This document shows, piece by piece, positions 18,859 through 28,500 of a stretch of 36,542 nucleotides of DNA. Origin of the DNA: Liquorilactobacillus mali KCTC 3596 = DSM 20444 (lineage in GTDB: Bacteria; Bacillota; Bacilli; Lactobacillales; Lactobacillaceae); assembly GCF_000260415.1 (NCBI RefSeq), contig NZ_BACP01000061.1, forward strand, positions 1 through 36,542. The letters are read 5' to 3'. The translations under genes were made by a program, and so were the position numbers. Within the stretch, counting starts at the first letter, position 1, and every line of letters begins with the position of its first letter. The notes under the pieces were generated by a model. That model had not been told where the DNA came from. It worked only from the letters and a program-made list of their open reading frames with translations, and ran no database searches.

Positions 18859-19482
18859 TTATGCAAGAACCTCCTCTACTTGAGAAAGAGCTTCTTGAGT
18901 CATGACTAACTTGTCGCTATTAATAACGTCTAATACATTAACGCCTTTAGCACTAACGACCGTAACATTTGGTAAGTTACGAGCTGAAAGAGCAGCTAAG
19001 TCATTGCCATCTTCAAGAACTACTAAAACTTTTGTCTTAACATCTAAGCTATTCAAAACTTCTGCGAAAGCCTTTGTTTTTGGTTGATCAAAACTTAATT
19101 TGTCAACAATCAACAAACTCTCATTCAATACCTTTTGTGAAAGTACTGACTTGATTGCTAAACGGCGAACCTTCTTTGGAAGTTTGTAGCTATATGAGCG
19201 TGGTGTTGGTCCAAAGACTGTTCCACCACCAACCCATTGTGGCGAACGGATAGAACCCTGGCGAGCACGACCTGTTCCCTTTTGACGCCATGGCTTCTTA
19301 CCACCACCAGAAACATCACTTCTGTTCTTAACAGCATGTGTTCCTTGGCGTAATGATGCACGTTGCATAATAACTGCATCAAAGACGACATTATCGTTTG
19401 GTTCGATACCAAAAATGTTTTCGTTTAATTCAACTTCACCATTTTTGCTACCATCTTGTTTGAATAATGTAACTTTTGGCAT
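18859..19482 (-). CDS. rplD: 50S ribosomal protein L4
   Basis: L4 reaches into the exit tunnel; in Gammaproteobacteria it also represses the S10 operon, but this is not shown for Firmicutes. The 207-aa product has the globular core and the tunnel loop with [19 protein letters not shown] and [20 protein letters not shown], plus [19 protein letters not shown] start, 23 nt after rplC. Confidence 0.97.
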   Translation of the reverse strand: MPKVTLFKQDGSKNGEVELNENIFGIEPNDNVVFDAVIMQRASLRQGTHAVKNRSDVSGGGKKPWRQKGTGRARQGSIRSPQWVGGGTVFGPTPRSYSYKLPKKVRRLAIKSVLSQKVLNESLLIVDKLSFDQPKTKAFAEVLNSLDVKTKVLVVLEDGNDLAALSARNLPNVTVVSAKGVNVLDVINSDKLVMTQEALSQVEEVLA

Positions 19483-19505
19483 TTAATTATCCTCCCTTCC
19501 TCTAA

Positions 19506-20135
19506 TTATTTTTCTTTAACTGCACCAAAGATAGTAACCAATGATTTGTTAGCACCTGGTACATTACCTTTGATTAAAAGTACGTTATTTTCTACATCAG
19601 CTTTTACAATTTCAAGATTCTTGATTGTAACACGATCTCCACCCATACGGCCTGGAAGTAATTTACCCTTGAACACACGGTTGATAATTACACCCATTGA
19701 ACCAGGACGACGATGGTAGCGAGAACCGTGAGCCATTGGTCCACGTGATTGTCCCCAACGCTTGATATTACCTTGGAAGCCATGGCCCTTTGATGTACCT
19801 GTGACATTAACGATGTCGCCTGTTTCAAAGAGATCTGCCTTAACTTCATCTCCGACTTTGTAATCTCCAAGCTCAACATCTCTAATTTCACGAATGAAGC
19901 GCTTAGGAGCAGTTTTTGCTTTTGCTGCATGACCTTTAGCAGGTTTGTTTGACAAGACTTCACGTAAATCATCAAAGCCTAATTGTACAGCTTCGTAACC
20001 ATCATTTTCGACAGTTTTGATTTGCATTACAACGTTAGCACCAACTTCAACAACAGTTACAGGAACTAATTCGCCATTATCAGTGAAAACTTGTGTCATC
20101 CCTACTTTTTTTCCTAAGATTCCTTTAGTGGTCAT
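19506..20135 (-). CDS. rplC: 50S ribosomal protein L3
   Basis: L3 is an assembly-initiator protein whose loop reaches the peptidyl-transferase centre. The 209-aa product starts [20 protein letters not shown] and includes [35 protein letters not shown] and [23 protein letters not shown] start; 50 nt after rpsJ. Confidence 0.97.
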   Translation of the reverse strand: MTTKGILGKKVGMTQVFTDNGELVPVTVVEVGANVVMQIKTVENDGYEAVQLGFDDLREVLSNKPAKGHAAKAKTAPKRFIREIRDVELGDYKVGDEVKADLFETGDIVNVTGTSKGHGFQGNIKRWGQSRGPMAHGSRYHRRPGSMGVIINRVFKGKLLPGRMGGDRVTIKNLEIVKADVENNVLLIKGNVPGANKSLVTIFGAVKEK

Positions 20136-20185
20136 GAGTACACCTCCAATTAATTTATTTTACTATTTCTTTAGTAATTACTGAA

Positions 20186-20494
20186 TTATAATTTGATTTC
20201 AATATCAACGCCACTAGGTAGATCCAATTTCATCAATGAATCAACTGTTTTAGGTGTTGGATTAACAATATCAATCAAACGCTTATGTGTGCGCATTTCG
20301 AATTGCTCACGTGAATCCTTGTACTTATGTGGTGAACGGATAACCGTGTAAAGCGTACGTTCCGTTGGTAACGGAATAGGACCTGCGATTGTTGCGCCAG
20401 TTCTTTTTGCTGTTTCGACAATTTTATCAGCAGACTGATCTAAAATGCGATGTTCGTATGCCTTTAAGCGAATACGAATTTTTTGTTTTGCCAT
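20186..20494 (-). CDS. rpsJ: 30S ribosomal protein S10
   Basis: S10 is part of the 30S head and, as NusE, takes part in antitermination. The 102-aa product starts [20 protein letters not shown] and contains [20 protein letters not shown] and [21 protein letters not shown] 20492-20494 has AGGAGG about 7 nt upstream. An in-frame TTG 30 codons further upstream is open only because the leader happens to lack stops, and it is not used. First gene of the S10 operon, which has its own promoter and about 150 nt of leader. Confidence 0.97.
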   Translation of the reverse strand: MAKQKIRIRLKAYEHRILDQSADKIVETAKRTGATIAGPIPLPTERTLYTVIRSPHKYKDSREQFEMRTHKRLIDIVNPTPKTVDSLMKLDLPSGVDIEIKL

Positions 20495-20650
20495 TGTGTT
20501 CCCTCCTTCGTCTATTTTAAAAACAAGACTAGCTCCGTCGAAATTCCCAACCACCCCATGGCAAAGCTCCCGGGTGTGTCGCAACCTTCAACATCATAGC
20601 TCAAACTTCTTTTTAATACGCGCACTTATCCCTCGGACAAGTACCTTTTT
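20495..20650 (-). promoter_or_regulatory. S10 operon 5' leader, possibly structured
   Basis: About 150 nt lie between the promoter and rpsJ on the minus strand. They are GC-richer than the surroundings. One possible pairing is CACCC with GGGTG, enclosing GGGAGCTTTGCCAT. Long leaders before rpsJ mediate L4 autoregulation in Gammaproteobacteria; for Firmicutes I know of no established mechanism. Confidence 0.4.
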
Positions 20651-20679
20651 ATAATACCTTGGATATGCCTTCAAAGCAA
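20651..20679 (-). promoter_or_regulatory. Promoter of the S10 operon
   Basis: Minus strand: -35 TTGCTT (20674-20679), 17-nt spacer, -10 TATTAT (20651-20656). It is divergent from pncA and explains why the S10 cluster does not depend on read-through from fusA. Confidence 0.75.
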
Positions 20680-20697
20680 GAGATTTTTTAATTTAAT

Positions 20698-20726
20698 TTG
20701 CTTTTTTTTCAAAATATGCTTATTCT
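20698..20726 (+). promoter_or_regulatory. Candidate pncA promoter
   Basis: Plus strand: -35 TTGCTT (20698-20703), 17-nt T-rich spacer, -10 TATTCT (20721-20726), 33 nt before the pncA ATG. It lies back-to-back with the S10 promoter, whose -35 ends 19 nt away. Confidence 0.5.
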
Positions 20727-20759
20727 TTTTGTAAACACTTCTGAAAGGGATCGATCTCA

Positions 20760-21308
20760 ATGAAAAAAGCTATCCTAATAATCGACTACACAAATGATTT
20801 TGTTGATGATAAAGGTGCACTAACCTGTGGTGCTCCCGGGCAAGCAATTGATACTGAAATTGCAAAACTAGCAAATTTTTTTTTAGCAAACCATGACTAT
20901 ATTATTTTTCCAACAGATTTGCACAAAAAAAATGACCCTTACCATCCTGAAACAAAACTTTTTCCGCCACATAATCTCGCAAACACTTGGGGACATCAAT
21001 TGTTTGGCAGTGTTGGTACATGGTTCAATCTACACAAAAATGATGATGAAGTTTACTTCTATGATAAGAATAGATACTCTTCTTTTGCAAACACCAATCT
21101 TGAAAATTTCCTGCGCACACATCACATTGAAGAACTTTATCTCACTGGTGTATGTACCGATATTTGTGTTCTCCATACTGCTATTGACGCATATAACAAA
21201 AACTTTAAAATTACAATTCCCCAAAACGCAGTAGCTAGTTTTAATCAGACCGGACATGAATGGGCACTTGATCACTTTAAAAACAGTCTTGGGGCAACCA
21301 TTATTTAA
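20760..21308 (+). CDS. pncA: Nicotinamidase (isochorismatase-like cysteine hydrolase)
   Basis: Predicted to hydrolyse nicotinamide to nicotinate for NAD salvage. The 182-aa product has the isochorismatase-fold triad: Asp9 in LIIDYTNDF, Lys103 in YDKNRYSSF and Cys136 in GVCTDICVLHTAIDAY. The putative metal ligands Asp53, His55 and His71 are in PTDLHKKNDPYHPETKLFPP(H), which fits nicotinamidase better than isochorismatase. ATG start follows AAAGGG. The gene is on the plus strand, convergent with fusA and divergent from rpsJ, so it interrupts the str-S10 run where tuf or other genes lie in relatives. Family certain; exact substrate inferred. It could also act on related amides. Confidence 0.85.
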   Translation: MKKAILIIDYTNDFVDDKGALTCGAPGQAIDTEIAKLANFFLANHDYIIFPTDLHKKNDPYHPETKLFPPHNLANTWGHQLFGSVGTWFNLHKNDDEVYFYDKNRYSSFANTNLENFLRTHHIEELYLTGVCTDICVLHTAIDAYNKNFKITIPQNAVASFNQTGHEWALDHFKNSLGATII

Positions 21309-21367
21309 TAATCGCCTTTGCTGCCGTTCATTGTTTAAAATCCACTAAAAAGAAGACTTACTATATA

Positions 21368-21415
21368 AGAAAAGAACCAAGGCAAAAATTAACTTTTGCT
21401 TTGGTTCCTTTTTAA
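21368..21415. terminator. Bidirectional terminator between pncA and fusA
   Basis: A 14-bp stem (21374-21387 with 21394-21407, one G-U or A-C position depending on strand) with a 6-nt loop. On the plus strand it is followed by a T-run in 21409-21413; on the minus strand by TTTT then TTATATAG. It serves both convergent genes and ends 8 nt before the fusA stop. Confidence 0.85.
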
Positions 21416-23509
21416 TTATTCGACACTACCGCCATTTTTCTTGATAATTTCTTCTTGAATACTCTTTGGAACTGGTTCGTAATGATCCATTGTCATTGTG
21501 AATGTTCCACGTCCTTGTGTTGCTGAACGTAATGTTGTAGCGTAGCCGAACATTTCAGCAAGTGGCACAAAAGCCTTAACAACTTGTGCATTTCCACGAG
21601 CTTCCATACCTTCAACACGACCACGACGAGCATTAACATGTCCCATAACATCACCTAAGTAATCTTCAGGGGCAACAATTTCAACACGCATGATTGGTTC
21701 AAGAATTACAGCACCGGCACTCTTAGAAGCGTTGCGCAATGCCAATGATGCAGCTACCTTAAATGCAGCTTCACTAGAATCGACATCATGATAACTACCA
21801 TCATATAACTTAGCCTTAACATCAATTAATTGGTATCCTGCAAGAACACCATTTTTCATTGATTCACGCAAGCCTTGTTCTACTGAAGGAATATATTCAC
21901 GAGGAACAACCCCACCAACGATAGCATTTTCAAATTCGAAGCCTTTGCCTTCTTCATTTGGTGTAAATTCGACCCAGACATCACCGTATTGACCTTTACC
22001 ACCAGACTGACGAACAAACTTACCCTGTGCAGATACTTGTTTTGTAAATGTTTCACGGTAAGCAACTTGAGGAGCACCAACCTTAGCTTCAACTTTGAAT
22101 TCTCGTTTCATACGGTCAACGATAATATCCAAATGAAGTTCACCCATCCCAGCGATTAATGTTTCACCAGTCTCAGGATTAGTTTCAGCTTTGAAAGTTG
22201 GATCTTCTTCGGCAAGCTTTTGCAAAGCAACATCCATCTTATCTTGATCAGCCTTCGTATTAGGTTCGATTGATACTTGGATAACTGGATCAGGGAATTC
22301 CATTGATTCGAGAATTAATGGGTGCTTGATATCAGTTAAAGAATCACCAGTTGTTGTATCTTTCAACCCGATTGCTGCAGCAATATCACCAGAGAATACT
22401 TCAGCGATTTCTTTACGATGATTTGAATGCATTTGCAACAAACGGCCAACACGTTCACGTTTGTCTTTTGTGGCATTCAATACATAAGAACCAGCCTCAA
22501 GTGTTCCAGCATATACACGGAAGAAAGTTAGGCGCCCAACGAATGGGTCTGTAGCAATCTTAAATGCTAAACCAGCAAATGGCTTATCATCGCCTGCAAC
22601 TAATTCAACTTCTTCATCTGTCTCTGGATCAGTAGCCTTATAAGGCTTAACATCCAAAGGTGATGGTAAGTAATCATTAACTGCATCAAGCATCATCTGA
22701 ACACCCTTGTTTTTGAAAGCTGAACCAGCTAAAACAGGGAATAACTCTAAGTTTAATGTTGCTTTACGAATAGCTGCTTTTAATTCAGCCACAGAGATTT
22801 CTTCACCTTCAAGGTATTTTTCCATAATGCCTTCATCAACATCTGCAATTGCTTCAATCATTGCATCTCTGCGTTTTTGTGCTTCTTCTTTATAATCATC
22901 AGGAATATCGACTGTGTCCCATTTTGAACCGAGCTCATCTTCATCATAGATATCGGCCTTCATTTCAAGCAAGTCGATAACACCTTGAAATTCATCCTCA
23001 GCACCTATTGGCATTTGGATGGCTACGGCATTGGCTTGAAGACGATCCTTGATTGTACTTACAGAGTAGTCAAAGTTCGCACCGATTTTATCCATTTTGT
23101 TAGCAAAAACAATCCGAGGAACAGCATATGTCGTAGCTTGGCGCCAAACATTTTCTGTTTGTGGTTCAACACCTGACTGTGCATCAAGAACAACTACAGC
23201 ACCATCAAGAACACGCAATGAACGTTCAACTTCGACTGTAAAGTCAACGTGTCCTGGGGTATCAATGATATTGATACGATGATCTTTCCATTCAGCAGTT
23301 GTAGCAGCAGATGTAATTGTGATACCACGCTCTTGTTCTTGCTCCATCCAGTCCATTTGTGATGCCCCTTCATGGGTTTCACCAATTTTATGGATTTTAC
23401 CAGTATAATACAAGATGCGTTCTGTCGTTGTCGTTTTACCAGCATCGATATGAGCAACGATCCCGATATTACGTGTCCTTTCTAACGGGAATTCACGTTT
23501 GTTAGCCAT
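21416..23509 (-). CDS. fusA: Elongation factor G
   Basis: EF-G is the GTPase that drives ribosomal translocation and, with RRF, recycling. The 697-aa product has G1 [19 protein letters not shown], the switch [23 protein letters not shown]4 NKMD, then domains II-V with the domain IV segment [14 protein letters not shown] and [23 protein letters not shown] 23507-23509 gives the standard [16 protein letters not shown] start. A TTG seven codons upstream overlaps the SD. It follows rpsG after 110 nt containing a terminator-like hairpin. No tuf follows. Confidence 0.97.
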   Translation of the reverse strand: MANKREFPLERTRNIGIVAHIDAGKTTTTERILYYTGKIHKIGETHEGASQMDWMEQEQERGITITSAATTAEWKDHRINIIDTPGHVDFTVEVERSLRVLDGAVVVLDAQSGVEPQTENVWRQATTYAVPRIVFANKMDKIGANFDYSVSTIKDRLQANAVAIQMPIGAEDEFQGVIDLLEMKADIYDEDELGSKWDTVDIPDDYKEEAQKRRDAMIEAIADVDEGIMEKYLEGEEISVAELKAAIRKATLNLELFPVLAGSAFKNKGVQMMLDAVNDYLPSPLDVKPYKATDPETDEEVELVAGDDKPFAGLAFKIATDPFVGRLTFFRVYAGTLEAGSYVLNATKDKRERVGRLLQMHSNHRKEIAEVFSGDIAAAIGLKDTTTGDSLTDIKHPLILESMEFPDPVIQVSIEPNTKADQDKMDVALQKLAEEDPTFKAETNPETGETLIAGMGELHLDIIVDRMKREFKVEAKVGAPQVAYRETFTKQVSAQGKFVRQSGGKGQYGDVWVEFTPNEEGKGFEFENAIVGGVVPREYIPSVEQGLRESMKNGVLAGYQLIDVKAKLYDGSYHDVDSSEAAFKVAASLALRNASKSAGAVILEPIMRVEIVAPEDYLGDVMGHVNARRGRVEGMEARGNAQVVKAFVPLAEMFGYATTLRSATQGRGTFTMTMDHYEPVPKSIQEEIIKKNGGSVE

Positions 23510-23565
23510 TTGAGAGATTTCTCCTTCCAAATCTAATTAAAATTATGAATATTTTAAATAATTTC

Positions 23566-23608
23566 AAAAAAATGACTACTATAGGATTACTGAAATCATA
23601 TAATAGCC
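23566..23608 (-). terminator. Terminator/attenuator hairpin between rpsG and fusA
   Basis: Minus strand: the 35-nt segment 23574-23608 folds into a stem of 14 bp with one internal mismatch and a 5-nt loop (with three G-U pairs), and is followed by a run of seven T (complement of 23566-23572). This is a full rho-independent terminator signature inside the str operon, 11 nt beyond the rpsG stop. A weak TTGAAA...TAATTT promoter-like element overlaps its 3' side. Confidence 0.65.
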
Positions 23609-23619
23609 ATTTTCCAAAA

Positions 23620-24090
23620 TTACCAGCGATAATGTGCAAATGCACGGTTCGCATCTGCCATTTTATGTGTATCTTCACGTTTCTTAACAGATGCACCAGT
23701 ATTATTGGCAGCATCAATAATTTCTTTTGCCAAGCGTTCTGGCATAGTATGTTCGCCACGTAAGCGAGAATAGTTAACCAACCATCTCAAACCTAATGTA
23801 GTACGACGATCTGGACGAACTTCAATAGGAACCTGATAGTTAGAACCACCAACACGGCGAGCCTTAACCTCAAGTACAGGCATGATGTTCTTCATCGCTT
23901 CTTCAAACACTTCCAATGGTTCATTGCCTGTTTCTTCTTTAATTGAATCAAAAGCTTCGTATAAAATTCTTGAAGCTGTCCCACGTTTGCCATCAACCAT
24001 CAGACGATTAATCAAACGAGTAACCAATTTAGATTTATAAATTGGGTCTGGGAATACTTCACGTTTTGTAACAGCACCTTTTCTTGGCAT
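23620..24090 (-). CDS. rpsG: 30S ribosomal protein S7
   Basis: S7 is the primary assembler of the 30S head and touches the E-site tRNA. The 156-aa product starts [20 protein letters not shown], includes [20 protein letters not shown] and [20 protein letters not shown], and ends NRAFAHYRW. In enteric bacteria S7 represses the str operon; not shown here. ATG start with GGAGG; 29 nt after rpsL. Confidence 0.97.
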   Translation of the reverse strand: MPRKGAVTKREVFPDPIYKSKLVTRLINRLMVDGKRGTASRILYEAFDSIKEETGNEPLEVFEEAMKNIMPVLEVKARRVGGSNYQVPIEVRPDRRTTLGLRWLVNYSRLRGEHTMPERLAKEIIDAANNTGASVKKREDTHKMADANRAFAHYRW

Positions 24091-24119
24091 CTAAATAACC
24101 TCCTTAAACCGATCTATTA

Positions 24120-24533
24120 TTATTTCTTAGGTCTCTTAGTACCATACTTCGAGCGACTTTGCTTACGGTCAGTAACACCGGCTGTATCCAAAGCACCACG
24201 AACGATATGGTAACGAACACCAGGAAGATCCTTTACACGACCTCCACGAATCAAAACAACACTATGTTCTTGTAAGTTATGACCGATACCTGGAATGTAC
24301 GCTGTAACTTCAATCAAGTTGGACAAACGAACACGAGCATACTTACGTAAAGCTGAGTTAGGCTTCTTAGGTGTCATTGTACCAACACGAGTTGCAACCC
24401 CACGTTTTTGAGGAGCAGGATTGTTTGTTTGAACTTTCTTATAACTGTTATACCCAAAGTTTAAAGCTGGGGAATCAGATTTTGAACCTTTAGATTTACG
24501 ACCTTTACGAATTAATTGATTAATTGTTGGCAT
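24120..24533 (-). CDS. rpsL: 30S ribosomal protein S12
   Basis: S12 is the decoding-centre protein. The 137-aa product starts [20 protein letters not shown] and has [40 protein letters not shown] and [13 protein letters not shown]. The lysines at the PKKPNSA and GRVKDLPG sites are wild type, so no streptomycin-resistance substitution is visible. ATG with GGAGG SD. First gene of the str operon with a strong promoter and a leader of about 170 nt. Confidence 0.97.
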   Translation of the reverse strand: MPTINQLIRKGRKSKGSKSDSPALNFGYNSYKKVQTNNPAPQKRGVATRVGTMTPKKPNSALRKYARVRLSNLIEVTAYIPGIGHNLQEHSVVLIRGGRVKDLPGVRYHIVRGALDTAGVTDRKQSRSKYGTKRPKK

Positions 24534-24599
24534 CTAAAGCTTCCTCCTTCCTAAATTTACATTTTTTAAGTACACACATCCAGGTGGTTCATTATTTTA

Positions 24600-24658
24600 C
24601 AAAAAAATAAAAAAGAACCCGAATGAAACGATGTATGCTAACGTAACACAGTCAGCAT
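24600..24658 (-). promoter_or_regulatory. Structured leader of rpsL
   Basis: Minus strand: ATGCTGAC (24651-24658) pairs over 8 bp with GTTAGCAT (24635-24642, one G-U), 8-nt loop. This is followed about 20 nt later by a long T-rich tract (complement of 24600-24616). The leader between the promoter and rpsL is about 170 nt, much longer than needed for ribosome binding. It could be an attenuator or an r-protein binding site. Confidence 0.4.
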
Positions 24659-24701
24659 GTCCCGACAACGAGAGAAACTGTCCACATAAAGCACCTTGAG
24701 T

Positions 24702-24731
24702 ATAATAACATCTTGCTTGGTTACCTGTCAA
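24702..24731 (-). promoter_or_regulatory. Promoter of rpsL-rpsG-fusA
   Basis: Minus strand: consensus -35 TTGACA (24726-24731), 18-nt spacer, -10 TATTAT (24702-24707). An overlapping TTATTA gives 17-nt spacing. The strongest -35 match in the window together with the rpoB promoter. Confidence 0.8.
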
Positions 24732-24751
24732 TGTTTTTTAAATATTTCCCG

Positions 24752-24772
24752 TTTTTATTTTTAGTGCGTAAT
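24752..24772 (+). promoter_or_regulatory. Possible competence-type (ComX/sigma-H) box before comC
   Basis: TGCGTAAT (24765-24772) is preceded by a T-rich stretch from 24751 and lies about 33 nt before the comC ATG. It resembles the streptococcal cin-box TACGAATA with its upstream T-tract, with two or three mismatches. No good vegetative promoter is evident in the same space. Speculative. Confidence 0.25.
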
Positions 24773-24804
24773 TACATTGAAATAGACAAAAGGTGGTCTT
24801 CTAA

Positions 24805-25488
24805 ATGTACAATGTCTTAATTTTCTTACTGGGTTCAGTTTTAAGTTCTTTTACTGTGTGCTACAGCTGGAGATATGTCAATAATATATCTCAATTACAA
24901 CGACGTTCTTTTTGTGAGCAGTGCCATCATCCCCTAAAAGCCTGGCAACTTATTCCTATTCTTGGTTTCTTTTTGCAAAAAGGACGCTGCTTTTTTTGTA
25001 CTTCAAGAATCTCACCGTTAAGTACCATTATTGAATTCTTGGGAGGAAGTCTTGCAGTGTTTTGTCATTCAAACTATTCTCGTCCCTACTTTTTTGTTTT
25101 ATTTTCCTTTATCATGTGGAGTCTTTGTCTTGGGCTTCAGGACTATAAATTATATGCAGCTTCAAGCAACATTTTATATCTAGGGTTCTTAATATTCTCA
25201 GCATTAAGTATTATATTTTTAAAATTTTCATTCTCTTATTTCCTTCAATTTTTCTTGTTGTTGAGCGTACTTGTTTATTTCTCAATCAAAAAAATGTTTG
25301 GTTGGGCCGATGTACTCTATATAATTACTTCCTACTTTGTAGTTGGTTATCAATATACTTTATATTTATTGCTTATTGCTTCAACTCTTTGCATTCTATT
25401 TTTCTTAATCACTCATTTAAAAAAAGCCCCTTTTTTACCATTTCAAGCTCTTTCTTTCATCATTATTATTGTTGTTCATCCATTATAA
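24805..25488 (+). CDS. comC: A24-family prepilin peptidase (ComC-type)
   Basis: This membrane aspartyl protease cleaves and methylates type IV prepilin-like proteins, here most likely the ComGC-type competence pseudopilins for DNA uptake. The 227-aa product is very hydrophobic (about seven to eight segments). It has the N-terminal domain zinc-type CEQC (Cys37, Cys40) and CFFC (Cys62, Cys65). The two expected catalytic aspartates are Asp113 (LQDYKLYAAS) and Asp169 in FGWADVLYI, where the usual GxGD reads GWAD. ATG is 8 nt after AGGTGG. It is on the plus strand between rpoC and rpsL, isolated from other competence genes. Low GC and phenylalanine-rich. Confidence 0.85.
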   Translation: MYNVLIFLLGSVLSSFTVCYSWRYVNNISQLQRRSFCEQCHHPLKAWQLIPILGFFLQKGRCFFCTSRISPLSTIIEFLGGSLAVFCHSNYSRPYFFVLFSFIMWSLCLGLQDYKLYAASSNILYLGFLIFSALSIIFLKFSFSYFLQFFLLLSVLVYFSIKKMFGWADVLYIITSYFVVGYQYTLYLLLIASTLCILFFLITHLKKAPFLPFQALSFIIIIVVHPL

Positions 25489-25504
25489 TTAAAATTTAAG
25501 ACAC

Positions 25505-25540
25505 AAAAAAAACTAGCGATAAAATTCGCAGTTTTTTATA
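25505..25540. terminator. Bidirectional terminator between comC and rpoC
   Basis: A stem of about 10-11 bp with one bulged base (about 25508-25519 with 25526-25536), flanked by eight A on the left (25505-25512) and six T on the right (25532-25537), so it functions in both directions. It separates the convergent comC and rpoC. Confidence 0.8.
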
Positions 25541-25545
25541 TTTAG

Positions 25546-28500
25546 TTAGTCATTCGAAGTGGAGCCTTGTGCAGCAGCTTCTTCTTCTTTCATTTTCTTC
25601 TCTAGGTCAGAGATAGAATAGACATTCTCAGAAACAGTTCCAACTTCTTTTGGCTTGATTCCACGGTAGTCAGGCATACCTGTACCAGCGGGAATAATCT
25701 TACCAATGATAACATTTTCCTTCAAACCAATGAGTGGATCATTCTTACCACGAATTGCAGCATCTGTTAAGACACGTGTAGTTTCCTGGAACGAAGCAGC
25801 TGACAAGAAACTATTTGTTTCAAGAGAAGCTTTCGTAATCCCAAGCAATACAGGTCTTGCAGTAGCTGGAATTCCACCTTGGATAATGGTTTTATAATTT
25901 TGGTCTTTAAAATCGAAAATATCCATCAATGTACCTGGCAAGAGCTCCGTATCCCCTGGATCCATCACTCTAACTTTACGTAACATCTGGCGAGACATAA
26001 CCTCAATATGCTTATCGGAGATTTCAACACCTTGCATACGGTAAACCTTTTGAACTTCTCTTAGAATATAGTTTTCAGTCGATAAGACATCGCGTACCTG
26101 AATAAGTTGTTTAGGATCAATCGACCCAACAGTTAATGCATCTCCACGATGAATCTTGTCTCCTTCAGCAACTTTTAATACTGAAGTGAACGGCAGGCTG
26201 TAAGTTCTTGTATCAGTTTCACCCTTAACAGTAACTTCCTTTGTACGCTCAGCAGGATTTTCTTCAATCGCCTCAACAACACCTGTAACTTCAGTAATTT
26301 CAGCACGACCTTTAGGGTTACGTGCCTCAAAAATTTCCTGAACACGAGGAAGTCCTTGCGTAATATCATCTCCAGCAACACCACCAGTATGGAAAGTACG
26401 CATCGTAAGCTGAGTACCTGGTTCACCAATTGATTGAGCAGCAACGGTTCCGACTGCTTCACCAACTTCAACTTCATCGCCAGTAGCCATATTACGACCA
26501 TAACAATGTTCACATACCCCATGACGAGTGTTACATGTAAATGCAGAACGAATTGTAACCATTTCAACACCGGCATTGATAATCTTAGTTGCTAACTCTT
26601 CATCCATCATAACATTTGCCGGTACAATAACTTCACCTGTCTTAGGATTCTTAACTTCCTTCATTGTGTAACGACCTAAAATACGATCATACAATGGTTC
26701 AACTAATTCATTGCCTTCACGAATTGCTGTTACATCAAGTCCACGATCGGTTCCACAATCTTTTTCACGGATAATTACATCCTGTGCAACATCAACCAAA
26801 CGACGTGTAAGATAACCAGAATCAGCAGTCTTAAGAGCCGTATCAGTCATACCTTTACGGGCACCATGAGTAGAAATGAACATTTCCATAACAGACAAGC
26901 CTTCTCGGAAGTTTGCAATGATTGGTAATTCCATTGTCTTACCATTAGGAGCAGCCATCAGGCCACGCATCCCAGCAAGTTGTGTAAAGTTTGAAATATT
27001 ACCACGTGCACCAGAATCTGACATCATTTGAATTGGGTTTTTAGGATTCATGTTCTGAATAAGTTTTTCTTGAATCTGGTCTTTTGCATCATTCCAGATT
27101 GCAATTACTCTTTCATAACGCTCATCTTCAGTAATCAAACCACGACGGAACTGTTTTGCAACATTCGCAACTTCTTTATGGGCCTTGTCAATGATAGCTG
27201 GTTTTTCTTTCAGGTCAGTAACATCAGAAATACCAACGGTCAATCCGGACTTAGTAGACTCATAATATCCAGTATCCTTCATTCTATCAAGCAACTTAGA
27301 TGTTTCAGTAACTTTAAATTTCTTGTAAACTTCGGCAACGATATCACTCAAGAAACCTGCTTTAAATGGCAAAATCAATTCATGATCAGCAAGATATTGA
27401 TGAATATCAACGCCGGGTTCAAGAAAGAACTTATCAGGTGTGTTCCCTGTAAGGTTTTCTTCCGTTGGTTCATTCAAGTATGGGAACTCCGGTGGAAGAA
27501 TCTCATTAAAGATCGCTTTACCAACAGTTGTGACCATAACTCGTTCTTTTTGCCAATCACTGAATGGCTTGCCTAATTTAGCAAGAGAAACAGTTTGCAA
27601 ACCAATTCGTGTGTGTAAATGAACATAGTTATTCAAGTATGCCGTACGTGCCTCATTGACATCTTTGAAAACCATTCCTTCACCTTCACGGCCTGCTTCT
27701 TCAACCGTCATGTAATAGTTACCAATAACCATATCCTGTGATGGAGTAACAATTGGTTTACCATCTTTAGGAGCCAAAATATGATGAGCAGCAAGCATCA
27801 GCAAGCGTGCCTCCGCTTGTGCTTCTGCGGACAGCGGAACATGAATAGCCATCTGATCTCCATCAAAATCGGCATTGTATGCCTCGCAAGCTAATGGATG
27901 CAAACGCATAGCTTTCCCATTCACTAGGGTAGGCTCAAAAGCTTGAATACCCAAACGGTGAAGTGTAGGTGCACGGTTTAAAAGAACAGGATGTTCCTTA
28001 ATAACATCTTCCAATACATCCCAAATGTCTTCATCTCGGCGATCAAGTTTTCGTTTAGCATTCTTGATATTAGAAGCCATCTCGCGCTGAACAAGTTCTT
28101 TCATCATGAAAGGCTTAAACAATTCAAGTGCCATTTCATGAGGAATTCCCATTTGATTCATTTTGAGCTTAGGTCCAACATCAATAACAGAACGTCCAGA
28201 ATAATCAACACGCTTACCAAGTAAGTTTTGACGGAAACGTCCTTGCTTACCTTTAAGCATATGTGACAATGACTTCAATGGACGATTACCAGGTCCAGTT
28301 ACAGGACGTCCACGGCGCCCGTTGTCAATCAGCGCATCAACAGCTTCTTGTAACATACGTTTTTCATTTTGAACAATAATCCCAGGTGCATTCAAGTCAA
28401 GCAAACGTTTCAAACGATTGTTACGGTTAATTACGCGACGATACAAATCATTTAAGTCTGAAGTTGCAAATCGTCCACCTTCAAGCTGTACCATTGGGCG

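Noticed and set aside
20495-20584. N-terminal extension of rpsJ by 30 codons
   Set aside because: It is in frame but lies in the leader, starts with TTG without SD, and S10 always begins at [10 protein letters not shown], which has a perfect SD.
27028-27576. 182-codon plus-strand open frame inside rpoC
   Set aside because: It is antisense to well-conserved beta' sequence, has no recognisable domain and no convincing SD; a reverse-frame shadow.
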